The notes below the pieces were generated by a model that ran no database searches, was not told where the DNA came from, and saw only the letters and a program-made list of their open reading frames with translations. Shown in pieces: positions 25,086 through 33,577 of a stretch of 64,000 bases of DNA. This stretch comes from Actinoplanes auranticolor (GTDB taxonomy: Bacteria > Actinomycetota > Actinomycetes > Mycobacteriales > Micromonosporaceae), in the NCBI RefSeq assembly GCF_018332655.1, contig NZ_BOQL01000084.1:37880-101879 (forward strand). Direction: 5' to 3'. Each line of letters begins with the position of its first letter. Position 1 is the stretch's first letter. The position numbers and the translations under genes were made by a program.

Positions 25086-26272
25086 ACGCGCTAACCTGGC
25101 TGGAGCCGCTGCGCAGCAGCGTGGCCGAGCTCGACCCGGCCGACTGGGCGGCACTGGAGCACTTTGACCACGACCTGCAGGTGCTGTGCCCGGCCGCGCC
25201 ACAGGCGAACGACGCCGGCTGGTCGCGGTGGCTGCTCGAGCTGCGCCGCGAGCTCGCCGCCCGCGGGCACCGCGCGCCGCCCGGTCCCGCGGGCCCGGTA
25301 TGGCAGACCCTCGCTCAGTTCCTCGCCGGCACTCGTGACCTCGACCTGCGCGACTGCACCGGGCTCGGCCACGGCGCCATGGTGCTCACCCACGCCACCG
25401 CTGGCACCGCCCGGGCCTGGACCCGGCGCCTGCACGCCGGCGACCTGGTCGGTATCGCCGCCAGCGAGCGCCGCGGTGGCTCCCGTATCCGGGAGATCAC
25501 CACCCAGGCCCGGCTCGGCCGCGGCGGGCATTGGCGGCTGACCGGCGAGAAGTGCTGGGTGTCGCGGCTGACCGAGGCCGCCGCGTTCGTCGTGTTCGTG
25601 CGCGACCCCGACGGACGCATCAGTGCCGTGCTCGTCGACGCCGAGCATGCCGGCGTCGAGCGGGAGGTGATCGAGCCGTTCGGGCTCGGCGGCTGGGGCT
25701 GGGGCGTGCTGCGCCTGCACGACGTGCCCATCGACCCGGCCACTGCGCTGCTCGGCAACCCCGGCTCCGGGCTGGAGATTTTCCACGAGCACTTTGCCGG
25801 GTTCCGGCCGCTGGTCACCGCGACGGCGCTGGGCACCGCTGCCGGCGTGCATGGCCTGGTCGCCGACGAGCTGGCCGCCCGCCGCGATGTCGGCATCCTG
25901 CCGCGCATCCGCGACAACGCACTGATCACCCTGGGACGCGCCCACGCCGCGATCACCGCGAACCTGCTCGCCGCGCTGACCGCCAGCCGGCTGGCCGCGG
26001 CTGGTCACCCGGACGCCGGCCTGCTCGCCCGGCTCGGCAAAGCCGCCGGCATCGACACCGCCGTGCAAGCGGTGGCCGACCTGGCCCCGCTGATCGGCGC
26101 GAGCGGCTTCAAGCGCAGCCACCCCGCTGCCAAGGCCCGCGCGGATCTCACCGGCCTGCTCTACGCCGACGGCATCCACGACAGCCTTTACCGCTCCGGC
26201 GGTGTCACCCTGCTCGCCTCCGCCTCCGCCGGCGCCCCGACGCAAACGCCGGCCTTGGCGGCCGCTACCTGA
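25082..26272 (+). CDS. Acyl-CoA dehydrogenase family flavoprotein
   Basis: 396 residues, GTG start overlapping the previous stop. Shows LGHGAMVLTHATAG in the N-terminal helical part, a middle beta domain with GIAASERRGGSRI and LTGEKCWVSRL (FAD contacts), and a helical C-terminal domain with FAGFRPLVTATALGTAAG. The classic catalytic Glu cannot be placed with certainty, and some members of this type act as oxidases or monooxygenases in natural-product pathways. Coupling with an acyltransferase suggests modification of a small carrier-bound or sugar substrate; this is inference. Confidence 0.85.
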   Translation: MNALTWLEPLRSSVAELDPADWAALEHFDHDLQVLCPAAPQANDAGWSRWLLELRRELAARGHRAPPGPAGPVWQTLAQFLAGTRDLDLRDCTGLGHGAMVLTHATAGTARAWTRRLHAGDLVGIAASERRGGSRIREITTQARLGRGGHWRLTGEKCWVSRLTEAAAFVVFVRDPDGRISAVLVDAEHAGVEREVIEPFGLGGWGWGVLRLHDVPIDPATALLGNPGSGLEIFHEHFAGFRPLVTATALGTAAGVHGLVADELAARRDVGILPRIRDNALITLGRAHAAITANLLAALTASRLAAAGHPDAGLLARLGKAAGIDTAVQAVADLAPLIGASGFKRSHPAAKARADLTGLLYADGIHDSLYRSGGVTLLASASAGAPTQTPALAAAT

Positions 26273-26283
26273 CCCCGTACGAC

Positions 26284-26317
26284 AACAGGCTCCGCAGCCT
26301 CAGCTGCGGAGCCTGTT
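26284..26317. terminator. Bidirectional terminator
   Basis: AACAGGCTCCGCAG (26284-26297) pairs perfectly with CTGCGGAGCCTGTT (26304-26317) around CCTCAG, between the convergent dehydrogenase and NUDIX genes. Confidence 0.9.
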
Positions 26318-26331
26318 CACGTCCTCGCACG

Positions 26332-26805
26332 TCAGGCGACGAAAAACCCGTTCTCCAGGTAGACGACAGTTTCCTCGGCCCGAGCCCGAACCGCTGCGGC
26401 GATCCGCCGGGCCAGCAGCTCCGACAGGCGCTCGCCGGCCTCCCGCTCGGTGCACCAGGCCCAACTGCGCAGCTCCTCGACCGGCAGCCTGATCTGCGCC
26501 GTCTGCTCCGGCGTCAGAACCCCGCCGTCGAACACCATCATCAAGCCCTCGGTGCGCTCCGGACGAGGCGGCACCCAGTCGGTCACCAGCAGCCGGCCCG
26601 GCTGCACCACCAGCCCCAGCTCCTCTTTGAGCTCCCGCCCCACCGCGGTGTACGGCGACTCGTCGGCCTCGACCGCACCGCCCGGGATCTCCCAGTAGTC
26701 CTTATACGTCGGCTCGACCAGCAGCACTCGGCCGCGATCGTCGGATAGCAGCACTCCAGCTCCCATCCGCTTGCGGGGCAACGTGGCGGTGAAGTCCTTG
26801 CTCAT
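26332..26805 (-). CDS. NUDIX hydrolase
   Basis: 157 residues. The NUDIX box GX5EX7REUXEEXGU is complete from Gly43 to Leu65, with catalytic E61-E62. The opening (MGAGVLLSDDRGRVLLVEPTY) is a plain NUDIX strand pattern. These enzymes split nucleoside diphosphates linked to another group; the substrate is not evident. Stands alone behind the convergent terminator; upstream DNA holds fragments of other genes. Confidence 0.92.
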   Translation of the reverse strand: MSKDFTATLPRKRMGAGVLLSDDRGRVLLVEPTYKDYWEIPGGAVEADESPYTAVGRELKEELGLVVQPGRLLVTDWVPPRPERTEGLMMVFDGGVLTPEQTAQIRLPVEELRSWAWCTEREAGERLSELLARRIAAAVRARAEETVVYLENGFFVA

Positions 26806-26829
26806 CGCGACAGGTTAACCGCGGGCTGT

Positions 26830-27045
26830 GGCGCTCGGTATCTGATGAGTCTTCGCCGTCCCCGGCGACGAAGAGCACGTCGATTCCAGCCCGGTGCAGG
26901 CTGGTCTTGGTGCGTTGGAAGAGGCTGCGGTAGGTGGGCACGTCGGGAAGGGCGATCGCGGCATCGAGGTCTGGCTGTTCGTCGCGGATGAGCATGCACT
27001 TGAGTACGACCTGGGCGTACCAGTGCCTTGCCTGCGTGGCGGGGC
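26830..27045 (-). pseudogene. Gene fragment, C-terminal part of an unknown protein
   Basis: Coding-like stretch with high GC3: HWYAQVVLKCMLIRDEQP and LPDVPTYRSLFQRTKTSL, ending in IDVLFVAGDGE. There is no start or stop in frame at sensible places and the frame runs into the NUDIX gene, so it is a remnant. Family not recognised. Confidence 0.45.
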
Positions 27046-27074
27046 TGGGTGGGCTTGAGTTTGCCGGCTCGGCG

Positions 27075-27269
27075 GGGGTCCGCCATGCCGATGGTGTCTA
27101 CGACCGGATCAACGGGGCTGTCATCAGGTATGTGCTCGGCTATCGCCGAGCGATGCGCCCCCGGATCGACACCCTCATCGCCGGGCATGGAAGTCGTCTG
27201 CAGGCGGTGAGGCTGACCGGCCGTCGACAGGTACAGCGGTTCCTCGAAGAGCTCCGCCCGCGGATGTAG
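27075..27269 (+). pseudogene. Gene fragment, C-terminal part of an unknown protein
   Basis: On the plus strand, GVYDRINGAVIRYVLGYRR through RQVQRFLEELRPRM to a stop at 27269 has coding-like codon use but no start. It abuts the oppositely oriented fragment, so two genes have been cut and joined here. Nothing else is seen in 26806-27419. Confidence 0.4.
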
Positions 27270-27419
27270 GCGGATGCTGCTCGTCGTGCGATCAGCCGTG
27301 GCGAGCAGCCCGAACGGCTCGATGGCGCGACATTGCGGCCAGGGCCGCATCGGTAATGTCGAAAGCCTGGCGGTGATCCCTATTCTCGCTAGGCGAGTTT
27401 CAATAGGGGGCGCAGCCGC

Positions 27420-28160
27420 ATGGCCGACGAGATCAGGTACAAGTACACGACCGTGCGGGCAGTCCGCGGCACCGACAGCCTGGTCATCTCGAGGATGCAG
27501 AAGGATGGCTGGGAGTTCGTCGACCAGGAGCCGGGCATGATCCGGTCCACTCTCAGTTTCCGTCGGCTGAAGAAGCCGGTGCCATGGCGTCTTCTCGGCG
27601 TCGGCGCGGCCGTCCTGGCGGTTGTGGCTGTTGCCGGTGTCGTCGCCGCCGCGCTCGGCGACGAAGGCGGTAAGACTGACAGCGAGACGAAAGCCGCGCC
27701 GGCCACCATGACGGCCACTCCGAACAGGAAGCCCTCCGATGCGCCGACGCCAGCGATAAGCGAGTCGCCTGCCATCGAGGTGATCACATCGCGGAACAAC
27801 CGGGCGTTCACGGCACTACTCAAGGCGGACACATGCGACGAGGCCAACGTGGACTTCGCGGCTGAGTACGCAGGCCGGACCGTCGCGTTCGACGGCTCGA
27901 TCGCGGACATGGCACCCCATGGCGACTACGACACTCGATACGACCTCCTCCTGGCACCGGGCAACAAGGGACCCGAGTCGACGGTCGGACCAGCTTTCAA
28001 GTACGAGGACGTCAGCGTCTTCGACCTGAACTTGACGGGCGACGAGACCCCCGCCGCCGTCGGCGAAGGCGACAGATTCCGCTTCGTCGCCGAGGTGCGC
28101 GAGTTCAACACGGTCCAGTGCCTCTTCTACCTCGATCCGGTCTCGACGGAAGTCCGATAG
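27420..28160 (+). CDS. DUF4839-type single-pass membrane protein
   Basis: 246 residues. Residues 1-52 are a small cytosolic domain (YKYTTVRAVRGTDSLVISRM, KDGWEFVDQEPG). One membrane helix lies at about 58-79 (LGVGAAVLAVVAVAGVVAAAL). After a Thr/Pro-rich stretch the outer domain (about 120-246) carries FAAEYAGRTVAFDGSIADM, DYDTRYDLLLAPGN and SVFDLNLTGDE, features I associate with DUF4839. Biochemical role unknown. The ATG follows GGGGCGCAGCCGC with only a weak ribosome site. Confidence 0.7.
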   Translation: MADEIRYKYTTVRAVRGTDSLVISRMQKDGWEFVDQEPGMIRSTLSFRRLKKPVPWRLLGVGAAVLAVVAVAGVVAAALGDEGGKTDSETKAAPATMTATPNRKPSDAPTPAISESPAIEVITSRNNRAFTALLKADTCDEANVDFAAEYAGRTVAFDGSIADMAPHGDYDTRYDLLLAPGNKGPESTVGPAFKYEDVSVFDLNLTGDETPAAVGEGDRFRFVAEVREFNTVQCLFYLDPVSTEVR

Positions 28161-28175
28161 CCGAGCGGCCAGACA

Positions 28176-29006
28176 TCACGCCCGTCGACGTTCCACATCG
28201 GCACCGTGGTTCGACGCATCACGTAGCTTGTGGTTCTGCCGTCGGTACATCGACCACTGATGCGTCCACGCCGCTAGGTCATGGATCCAATCCGCGGTTG
28301 CTCCGGCCGACTTGGCGGCCCACTTCTCCGCGTTGCTTGTCGCGAAGTAGTCCAGGGCCTCGGGGTCGGTCAGCCGCCATGCGGGAAACCGAGTCAGCCA
28401 TTGTTCGGCCTGTTCCGCCGAGTGTCCTGCGCTGATCAGCCACTGCATGAGCATGGCCAGCTCGACCCATGATGCGGCCTTGGCCGCCATCGCCCAGTCG
28501 ACGATCCGCAGGCCGTGTGAGGTAACGATCAGGTTGGTGGGGCTGAGGTCTGTGTGTACGAGCGTGCCGCCGGCCATCGACGGATGCTCGAACCCGAGCC
28601 TCGCCTGCGGGTTGAACAACGGCACGTCCGGTGCCGGCGTCCGGCCGAGCGTCGTCAGCGCTTCGCCGAGAAGATCAAGGTCTGGGCTGCCGGGGGACAG
28701 GTCGGCATGCCGGCCGTCGCAGTGCTCGAAGCCGACCACCAGCCAGCCGGCTGCCTCGAAGTGCCAGTCGACTGCGGGTGAGAGAGACCCGTTGACGGCC
28801 TCACTCACCCGCAGTTCGTAGCGCAGAGACCGGACCCCGAAATCGGTGTGGGCCGCCTTGACGAACACCGTCCCCCGCGTTCCGGCGACGGTCGCGGCTA
28901 TCTCCGCATGATCGCCGGTCACAGCGGGGATGGCGTGTGATTCGCCGACACGGTCGGCTACCTCGTCGGTGACGGCTTCGGGTAACGCGGTCCACTCACT
29001 GCGCAT
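28176..29006 (-). CDS. Aminoglycoside phosphotransferase (APH)-fold kinase
   Basis: 276 residues. Kinase features: Lys50 in TVFVKAAH (ATP binding), HTDLSPTNLIV with H151, D153 and N158 (catalytic loop), and D170 in RIVDW (metal-binding DFG equivalent). The fold phosphorylates small alcohols such as aminoglycosides, homoserine or choline; substrate unknown and resistance should not be assumed. GAAGGA lies 11 nt before the ATG. It follows a truncated gene by 15 bp, so it was probably second in an operon that lost its first gene. Confidence 0.85.
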   Translation of the reverse strand: MRSEWTALPEAVTDEVADRVGESHAIPAVTGDHAEIAATVAGTRGTVFVKAAHTDFGVRSLRYELRVSEAVNGSLSPAVDWHFEAAGWLVVGFEHCDGRHADLSPGSPDLDLLGEALTTLGRTPAPDVPLFNPQARLGFEHPSMAGGTLVHTDLSPTNLIVTSHGLRIVDWAMAAKAASWVELAMLMQWLISAGHSAEQAEQWLTRFPAWRLTDPEALDYFATSNAEKWAAKSAGATADWIHDLAAWTHQWSMYRRQNHKLRDASNHGADVERRRA

Positions 29007-29021
29007 CGGTCAGATCGTCCT

Positions 29022-29342
29022 TCAGATTCCCGGGTTGGGCGGACAGCAGGAGTTCGCCTCGCCGTCCCAGAACTCGGGGTCGATGTAGTAGCCGGTCGCT
29101 TTCAAGGCCTGGCGGGTGTACTCCAGCGAGGAGCCGTCCGCCATGCCTTCGGTCAGGATCGGCACGTGGTGGACGAAGTGTCCCGCGATCTGCTGGCAGG
29201 CAGCGGTGTAAGGCTCGGTGTGTTGCAGGGATGCGTGCCAGGCCGCGTCGACCGGCTCGGTCGGGACGACCCGGTACGACCGGCCGTCCGGCAGCGTACG
29301 GCCTGCTGGATCAGTGCTATTCCGTCGTAGCTCTCGGCGGTC
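29022..29342 (-). pseudogene. Truncated gene, C-terminal 100 residues of an unknown protein
   Basis: An open frame ends at 29022-29024 and reads back through NSCCPPNPGI, YYIDPEFWDGEA, GHFVHHVPILTEGM and LPDGRSYRVVPTEPV until it enters the repeat at 29343, where homology to a coding pattern stops and no start is available. Codon use is coding-like. The gene was apparently cut by the repeat. Family not recognised. Confidence 0.5.
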
Positions 29343-29485
29343 GACTTGACCGTTGCGAAGAGTGGAGCGACCGTTCGTGCACCCGGCCGCCTTGCGGCCG
29401 GCACCGTGGCAAACGGTCCTATGTGGGACGTCGCTGTGGCAGCGTCGCCGGACCTCCCGTTTGGGAGGCCCGGCGCGTGGCGCTC
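29343..29485 (+). repeat. 147-bp direct repeat, right copy (143 bp)
   Basis: Second copy of 22599-22745. It cuts the fragment on its left side and ends exactly at the stop codon of the PD-(D/E)XK gene on its right, so the 6.6 kb between the copies looks like an inserted or rearranged module. Confidence 0.85.
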
Positions 29486-30338
29486 AGGCTGCCGTTGTCC
29501 CGTACCGGCGGCCGTCTACCGCTTCAGCGAAACCGCCGCTTGCTGGATCCATGTCGAGCCGGTGGCCCGCGAGCCGAGTGAGCAGCGGCTCTATCCGAAA
29601 GCGCAGCAGTCGTTGGTAGCGGACGGCGTAGACCGCGACGTGGGTGACCGCGTGGCCGTCGACATGGGCGAGGAGGGCGTATCCGATCAGCTGGTTGATC
29701 AGCTGGAGGATGTAGGCGTCTCGGTCAAGTCGGCCGCTCTTGACCTCTAGTACGGTTCGGCCGACCAGGAAGTCGGCATGTCGTTGTCCGCCGAGCAGCG
29801 GTACCTGGGCGATCGCGTTGCCGTATGACCTGAGCGCTGTCTGGAAGCCGCCGCTGAAGCTTGCCCAGAGGTCGTCGAATGCGCGCCGTTCGAACTTCGC
29901 CTCGCCGCAGTGGCGCGGAAGGGCGTCCGGATGCCGGCGAAGGAAGCGTGCGATGACTTCCGGATCGACTCGGCCGCCCCATCGCGGGTTCAGGAGCTGA
30001 TTGACCTGAGCGAGTCGGTAGGCGACGAGAAAGACGTTGGTCGGTGTTGGTGCGGCGCAGGTCTTGTCGTACCCCGCGAGCCGCAGAAGCCGGGCGGCGC
30101 GGTCGTCGCCGAGGAGGCGGAACAAGTTGAGGTATGGAGGCTGGCCGCTGAGGGATAGGCCGATGGCACGTTCCATGAGGTCCCCGAAGAACGACTTGTC
30201 GGCGACGTCGACGGGAATGGGAGTGTGGCTGCGCAGGTCCGCGCCGATTTCGGCGCAGAAGCCGTGCCGAAGCGGAAGGGTCCGGTTGAGCCAGGCTTCA
30301 GCGGGGGTCTCCGGTGCCTCGTGCGGGTGTGGTGACAT
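29484..30338 (-). CDS. PD-(D/E)XK nuclease-like protein
   Basis: 284 residues. The core motif is ADFLVGRTVLEVKSG at about residues 188-202: Asp189, Glu198 and Lys200 in the spacing of PD-(D/E)XK nucleases, followed by a helix with QLINQLIGYALLA. The N-terminal 150 residues are helical and unassigned (FFGDLMERAIGLSLSGQPPY). Proteins of this form occur as lone nuclease-like cargo in actinobacterial islands; whether it cuts DNA is untested. The stop overlaps the end of the 143-bp repeat by 2 bp. Possibly associated with defence. Confidence 0.65.
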   Translation of the reverse strand: MSPHPHEAPETPAEAWLNRTLPLRHGFCAEIGADLRSHTPIPVDVADKSFFGDLMERAIGLSLSGQPPYLNLFRLLGDDRAARLLRLAGYDKTCAAPTPTNVFLVAYRLAQVNQLLNPRWGGRVDPEVIARFLRRHPDALPRHCGEAKFERRAFDDLWASFSGGFQTALRSYGNAIAQVPLLGGQRHADFLVGRTVLEVKSGRLDRDAYILQLINQLIGYALLAHVDGHAVTHVAVYAVRYQRLLRFRIEPLLTRLAGHRLDMDPASGGFAEAVDGRRYGTTAA

Positions 30339-30458
30339 GGTTGTTGTTCCTCTCGCGTCGGGCGGCGGCGGTGAAGCCGCACGCGGTGGCGAGACGAGCG
30401 ATCCGTCGATGCAGACGAATGCGTCGAAATGGAGAGGAGAGTGCCGCGAGCGGGGTCT

Positions 30459-30665
30459 TCAGCCCTCGGCAAGAATGGCCGTGACGGGCTCCGCGAGAGG
30501 AAGCGGCGAGCCGAAGCTCGGTGAGTCAGCTGTAGGGATGCGAACGGACCGCTGTCCCTCGGTCACCGTAAGCGCTCCCGGCTTCCCGCGCAATGCCCGG
30601 ATCGCCCCTGCGCGCTCGGTGGACACCTTTGCCGCGGCTCTGGCCAGGATGTGATCAGAGATCAG
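30459..30665 (-). pseudogene. Small open frame or gene remnant
   Basis: About 68 codons with strong coding bias: SDHILARAAAKVSTERAGAI, GALTVTEGQRSVRIPTAD and a stop at 30459-30461. No ATG or GTG lies at a sensible place (a CTG at 30663-30665 is possible), so it may be the 3' end of a lost gene. The rest of 30339-30753 shows nothing recognisable. Confidence 0.35.
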
Positions 30666-30753
30666 GAATGCGGACCGGGCTCGTGGAAAACAGGGGATGG
30701 CCGTGTCCGCTCGGTCGTGGCAAAGGCACCGCCAGCAGAACTGGGCTCAGCAC

Positions 30754-32211
30754 TCATCCCGCCTTGCGGGGAATGAGGTTCGCGGCAGCATCCGCGTTCG
30801 GTCGGCGCAGTTCGAGGATCACCGAGGTGTACGTGTCCGAGGTGAGCCCGATCGTGGAGTGCCCCAGCACCTCCTGGATCTCTTTCATGTCAGCACCACC
30901 GTGGCGTAGGTAAGTGGCGGCGCAGTGGCGCAGGTCGTGCAGCCGCACTGGCGGCAGGCCGCTCGCGGTGACGAGGTAGTCGAAGCGGTCGCTGACGATC
31001 TGGGGATGCCACGGCTGCCCATCCGGCCGGACAAAGAAGAACCCGGTGTTCGGCCACGCGTCCCCGCTGGCCTTCTGCCATTCCTGCCGCATCTTCTGGT
31101 ACTCGGCGAGCAACGCGACGGTCGTCGGCCCGAGCGGGATGACCCGGTCCCCGGCGTCGCTCTTCACCTTCCGTACGACCGGGGTGTAGCCGACGGTGGT
31201 GATCTGCTGGACCACGGTCAGGTAGGCCTCGCCGAGGTCGACGTCGTGGTCGCGTAACCCGCACGCTTCCCCGCGACGCAGCGCCCGATGCAGGATGAGC
31301 GCGAAGAGCGGGTACAGCACGGGGTCGTGCCGCTGGGCGTAGTCGAGGAACTGTCCGGCCTGTTCGGGTCGCCACACCATCACCGGGCTCGGCCGTTCCC
31401 CGCTGGTCTGCCACCACTCGATCGCCTTCGGCGTCCACACCCGCGCCTTCGGTCGGCTACCGGCCTCGAGCTCAACGCCGAGCGCCGGGTTGGCCGGGAT
31501 CAACTTCGCCCGGCGTACGGCGTCGTTGAGCGCCACCCGCAGCGTCGCGTACAGCCGCCGCATGCTCGCGGCCTTCAACGGCCGAACACCGCGGAACTTC
31601 ATCCGTACGGTCGGATCGTCGCTCGCCCGTCCGGCGCGGATTTCTTCGTTGCGGGTGTCGAGCGCGGTGAACATGGCCTGGATGTGGCTGGTCCGCAGGT
31701 TCTGCAGCGGAATGTCGCCGAGGTGCGGGATGAGGTAAGCGCGGAGATGGTCGCCGTATCCGCGCACGGTCTTCGGTGACAGCCCGCGCCGCCCGGCGAG
31801 CCAGGTGGTGAGGTACTCGCCGGTCGTCGCCGGAGTCATGGCGGCCACACCGGCGCGCACTCGGGCGGCGACGGTGTCCCGGTCCGGCAGCGGACTGCCG
31901 CTCTTGCAGGCGTACAGCAGGTCGCCGATCTGCACCGCGAGGTGTTCGTCCCCGCTCGCGAGGGCGAGCAGCGACCGGGCGTGATCAAGCTCGCCGCGGG
32001 CGGCGTCTCGGCTGTCGAGCCCACTCCGGCGCAATTGTCGACGGCTGCGTCCGGGCGCGGTCGGCAACTCGAGCTGGTAGCCCCAGGTGCCGTGGATGGT
32101 GCTCCACGAGCCGCCCGGCCGGCGCAGCTTCGGGCAACTGGCGTTGAGCCGTTTACCCGTGGTCGGGTCCTTGCAGGTGCAGCGTTTGGTGATTGATCCT
32201 TCGCTGATCAC
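30754..32211 (-). CDS. int: Tyrosine-type site-specific integrase
   Basis: 485 residues from the GTG at 32211, whose GTGA overlaps the excisionase stop. An N-terminal cysteine-containing segment (CTCKDPTTGK) is typical of integrases from actinomycete elements; a SAM-like core-binding domain spans about 130-235. Catalytic residues: Arg312 in ALRRGEACGL, Lys in VVRKVKSDAG, His425 and Arg428 in HDLRHCAATYL, His451 in LGHSTIGLT, Tyr461. All are present, so it should be active. It integrates the island into tRNA-Arg, by inference from the flanking repeats. Unusually it lies in the middle of the element. Confidence 0.95.
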   Translation of the reverse strand: MISEGSITKRCTCKDPTTGKRLNASCPKLRRPGGSWSTIHGTWGYQLELPTAPGRSRRQLRRSGLDSRDAARGELDHARSLLALASGDEHLAVQIGDLLYACKSGSPLPDRDTVAARVRAGVAAMTPATTGEYLTTWLAGRRGLSPKTVRGYGDHLRAYLIPHLGDIPLQNLRTSHIQAMFTALDTRNEEIRAGRASDDPTVRMKFRGVRPLKAASMRRLYATLRVALNDAVRRAKLIPANPALGVELEAGSRPKARVWTPKAIEWWQTSGERPSPVMVWRPEQAGQFLDYAQRHDPVLYPLFALILHRALRRGEACGLRDHDVDLGEAYLTVVQQITTVGYTPVVRKVKSDAGDRVIPLGPTTVALLAEYQKMRQEWQKASGDAWPNTGFFFVRPDGQPWHPQIVSDRFDYLVTASGLPPVRLHDLRHCAATYLRHGGADMKEIQEVLGHSTIGLTSDTYTSVILELRRPNADAAANLIPRKAG

Positions 32212-32537
32212 GGTTCTCCCCGGTCGGTGTGGTCGCGGGCGGCCGTGCTTCTGACTGCGCCCAGCTGATCGACGCTCCACTCCGCCGGCGGGGTCAAGTC
32301 GCCGGCTGCGGTGATGCCCAGGGTCGTGAGGATCCCGGCGACGGGTACGCGGTAGCGGCTGCCGACGCGTAGCACCGGGGTCGGGAAGTCGTCGTTCTTG
32401 GCGAGTTCGTACGCGAGCGACCGGCCGAGCCCGAAGATGCGCCCGGCGGTCGGCAGGTCGGTGACAGCGCCGAGAGCGCGGATACGTGCCTCAGTCCAGA
32501 CGCCGCCGTTGTCGTTCGTGATGTTGTTCGTGTTCAC
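32208..32537 (-). CDS. xis: Excisionase-like HTH protein
   Basis: 109 residues. A MerR/AlpA-type helix-turn-helix is visible: AVTDLPTAGRIFGLGRSLAYELAKND, followed by FPTPVLRVGSRYRVPVAGIL, the usual xis/HTH_17 pattern. Located directly upstream of int and coupled to it by a 4-bp overlap, as in AICE-type elements, where it directs excision. Binding sites may lie in the repeat-rich region just upstream. Confidence 0.85.
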   Translation of the reverse strand: MNTNNITNDNGGVWTEARIRALGAVTDLPTAGRIFGLGRSLAYELAKNDDFPTPVLRVGSRYRVPVAGILTTLGITAAGDLTPPAEWSVDQLGAVRSTAARDHTDRGEP

Positions 32538-32621
32538 GGCGAGGGTGCTCCTGTCACGAGAGACGGTCGGATCGGCGCACCTGCCCGTAGCGGTAGTGCG
32601 CCGGCGCCCTCAAACCGGTGT

Positions 32622-33121
32622 TTGTCAGCTCTGGCGAACACCTGCCGATCTCACAGGAGTCTGACAACGTCTCCCGGATTCTGACACCGCAGCTCAACGC
32701 TTTGTTCGTCACGAAGATCGCTCCGCCGGCGAGTCTGACAGCCGCCCCGGCGCCAGGCCACGGACGCCGTCCCGGGACCTCTTGTCAGATCCGCCAGCCT
32801 GACAGGACCTTGGCAAAGAAACACCGGCACCGGCGGTCCGCGCGAACCGTCCAGCCCGACGACACTGAAGCCTGTGTTCGTCGTGTCCAAGTGAGACGCC
32901 GATCGGCGCCTGACATACCGGCCCGCGGCGCGACGTGACCGGTGCCCGGCGCCTCAGGGGTCTCCACCTCACACCCGTCCTGTTAATGCCCGCCGGACGA
33001 GCCGACGTCGCGGCCGCAGTCTCCGCCCCACCGGCATATGCCTTCTGAGTTGCACTGTCAGAAGTGTGTGAGACGTTGACAGACCTCTGTGCGAACGGCA
33101 GGTGTTCGCCAGAGCTGACAA
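32622..33121. other. Iteron-like origin or regulatory region with 25-bp inverted repeat
   Basis: A perfect 25-bp inverted repeat (32622-32646 and 33097-33121) frames a 450-bp noncoding region. Inside and at the borders, CTGACA or its complement TGTCAG occurs at least eight times: 32623, 32661, 32681, 32735, 32783, 32799, 32909, 33056 and 33115, several as TCTGACA, far above chance. Placed between int/xis and the replication-relaxation gene, it may be the origin of replication or transfer, or a master regulator array. No gene is supported in 32538-33355. Confidence 0.6.
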
Positions 33122-33361
33122 GCGCCGTTTTGAGGGCGGGAGAAGCGACCGAGCCAGCGACCAGACCGGGGTTCGGGGAGCTGCCGGTGACGTCGGTGCT
33201 CGCATCGGCGGAGTCGAGTCAACGTCGCGCACCGATCGGTCGACCTCGTGTCGACTCAGGATGCGGTAGTTACCCCGGCCGCTCCGCCGCGTAGCAATCC
33301 TCCTCGCCATCCTGCCGAAGGATTCTGCTCACCCGACCCTGATGATCTTTAGGAGATGCGT

Positions 33362-33577
33362 GTGGCTCCCGTATCCGGCTCTCTCGTAACGGTCTCGGAG
33401 TCCGCGTTGACGTCGTTCTTGCCGTCAGCGTTGACGTCAGTCTTCAACCGGACCCCCGAACCGACCCCGACCCTCACCTCACAGTGCAGGCCAGATGGCC
33501 TGGCGTCATCCGCCGCTATTACTCCGACAGACCCTCTACGTCTTCGGGTCTCTCCCTCAGGGGTACGCCATGGATGA
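33362..33577 (+). CDS. Possible small leader ORF before the relaxation gene
   Basis: GTG at 33362 with GGAG 6 nt upstream opens about 71 codons rich in Ser, Thr and Pro (LTSFLPSALTSV, encoded by a short direct repeat GCGTTGACGTC), stopping inside the next gene with an 8-bp overlap. It could be a translational leader; coding status is doubtful. Confidence 0.3.
   Translation: MAPVSGSLVTVSESALTSFLPSALTSVFNRTPEPTPTLTSQCRPDGLASSAAITPTDPLRLRVSPSGVRHG

Noticed and set aside
28176..29006. Antibiotic resistance gene
   Set aside because: The APH fold is clear but phosphorylates many substrates; nothing shows drug modification.
32622..33121. CRISPR array
   Set aside because: The repeated unit is only 6-7 bp, in both orientations and with irregular spacing; there are no regular spacers or cas genes.
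32969..33310. 113-codon minus-strand open frame
   Set aside because: Arg/Ser/Pro-rich, crosses the inverted repeat, and has no ribosome site.
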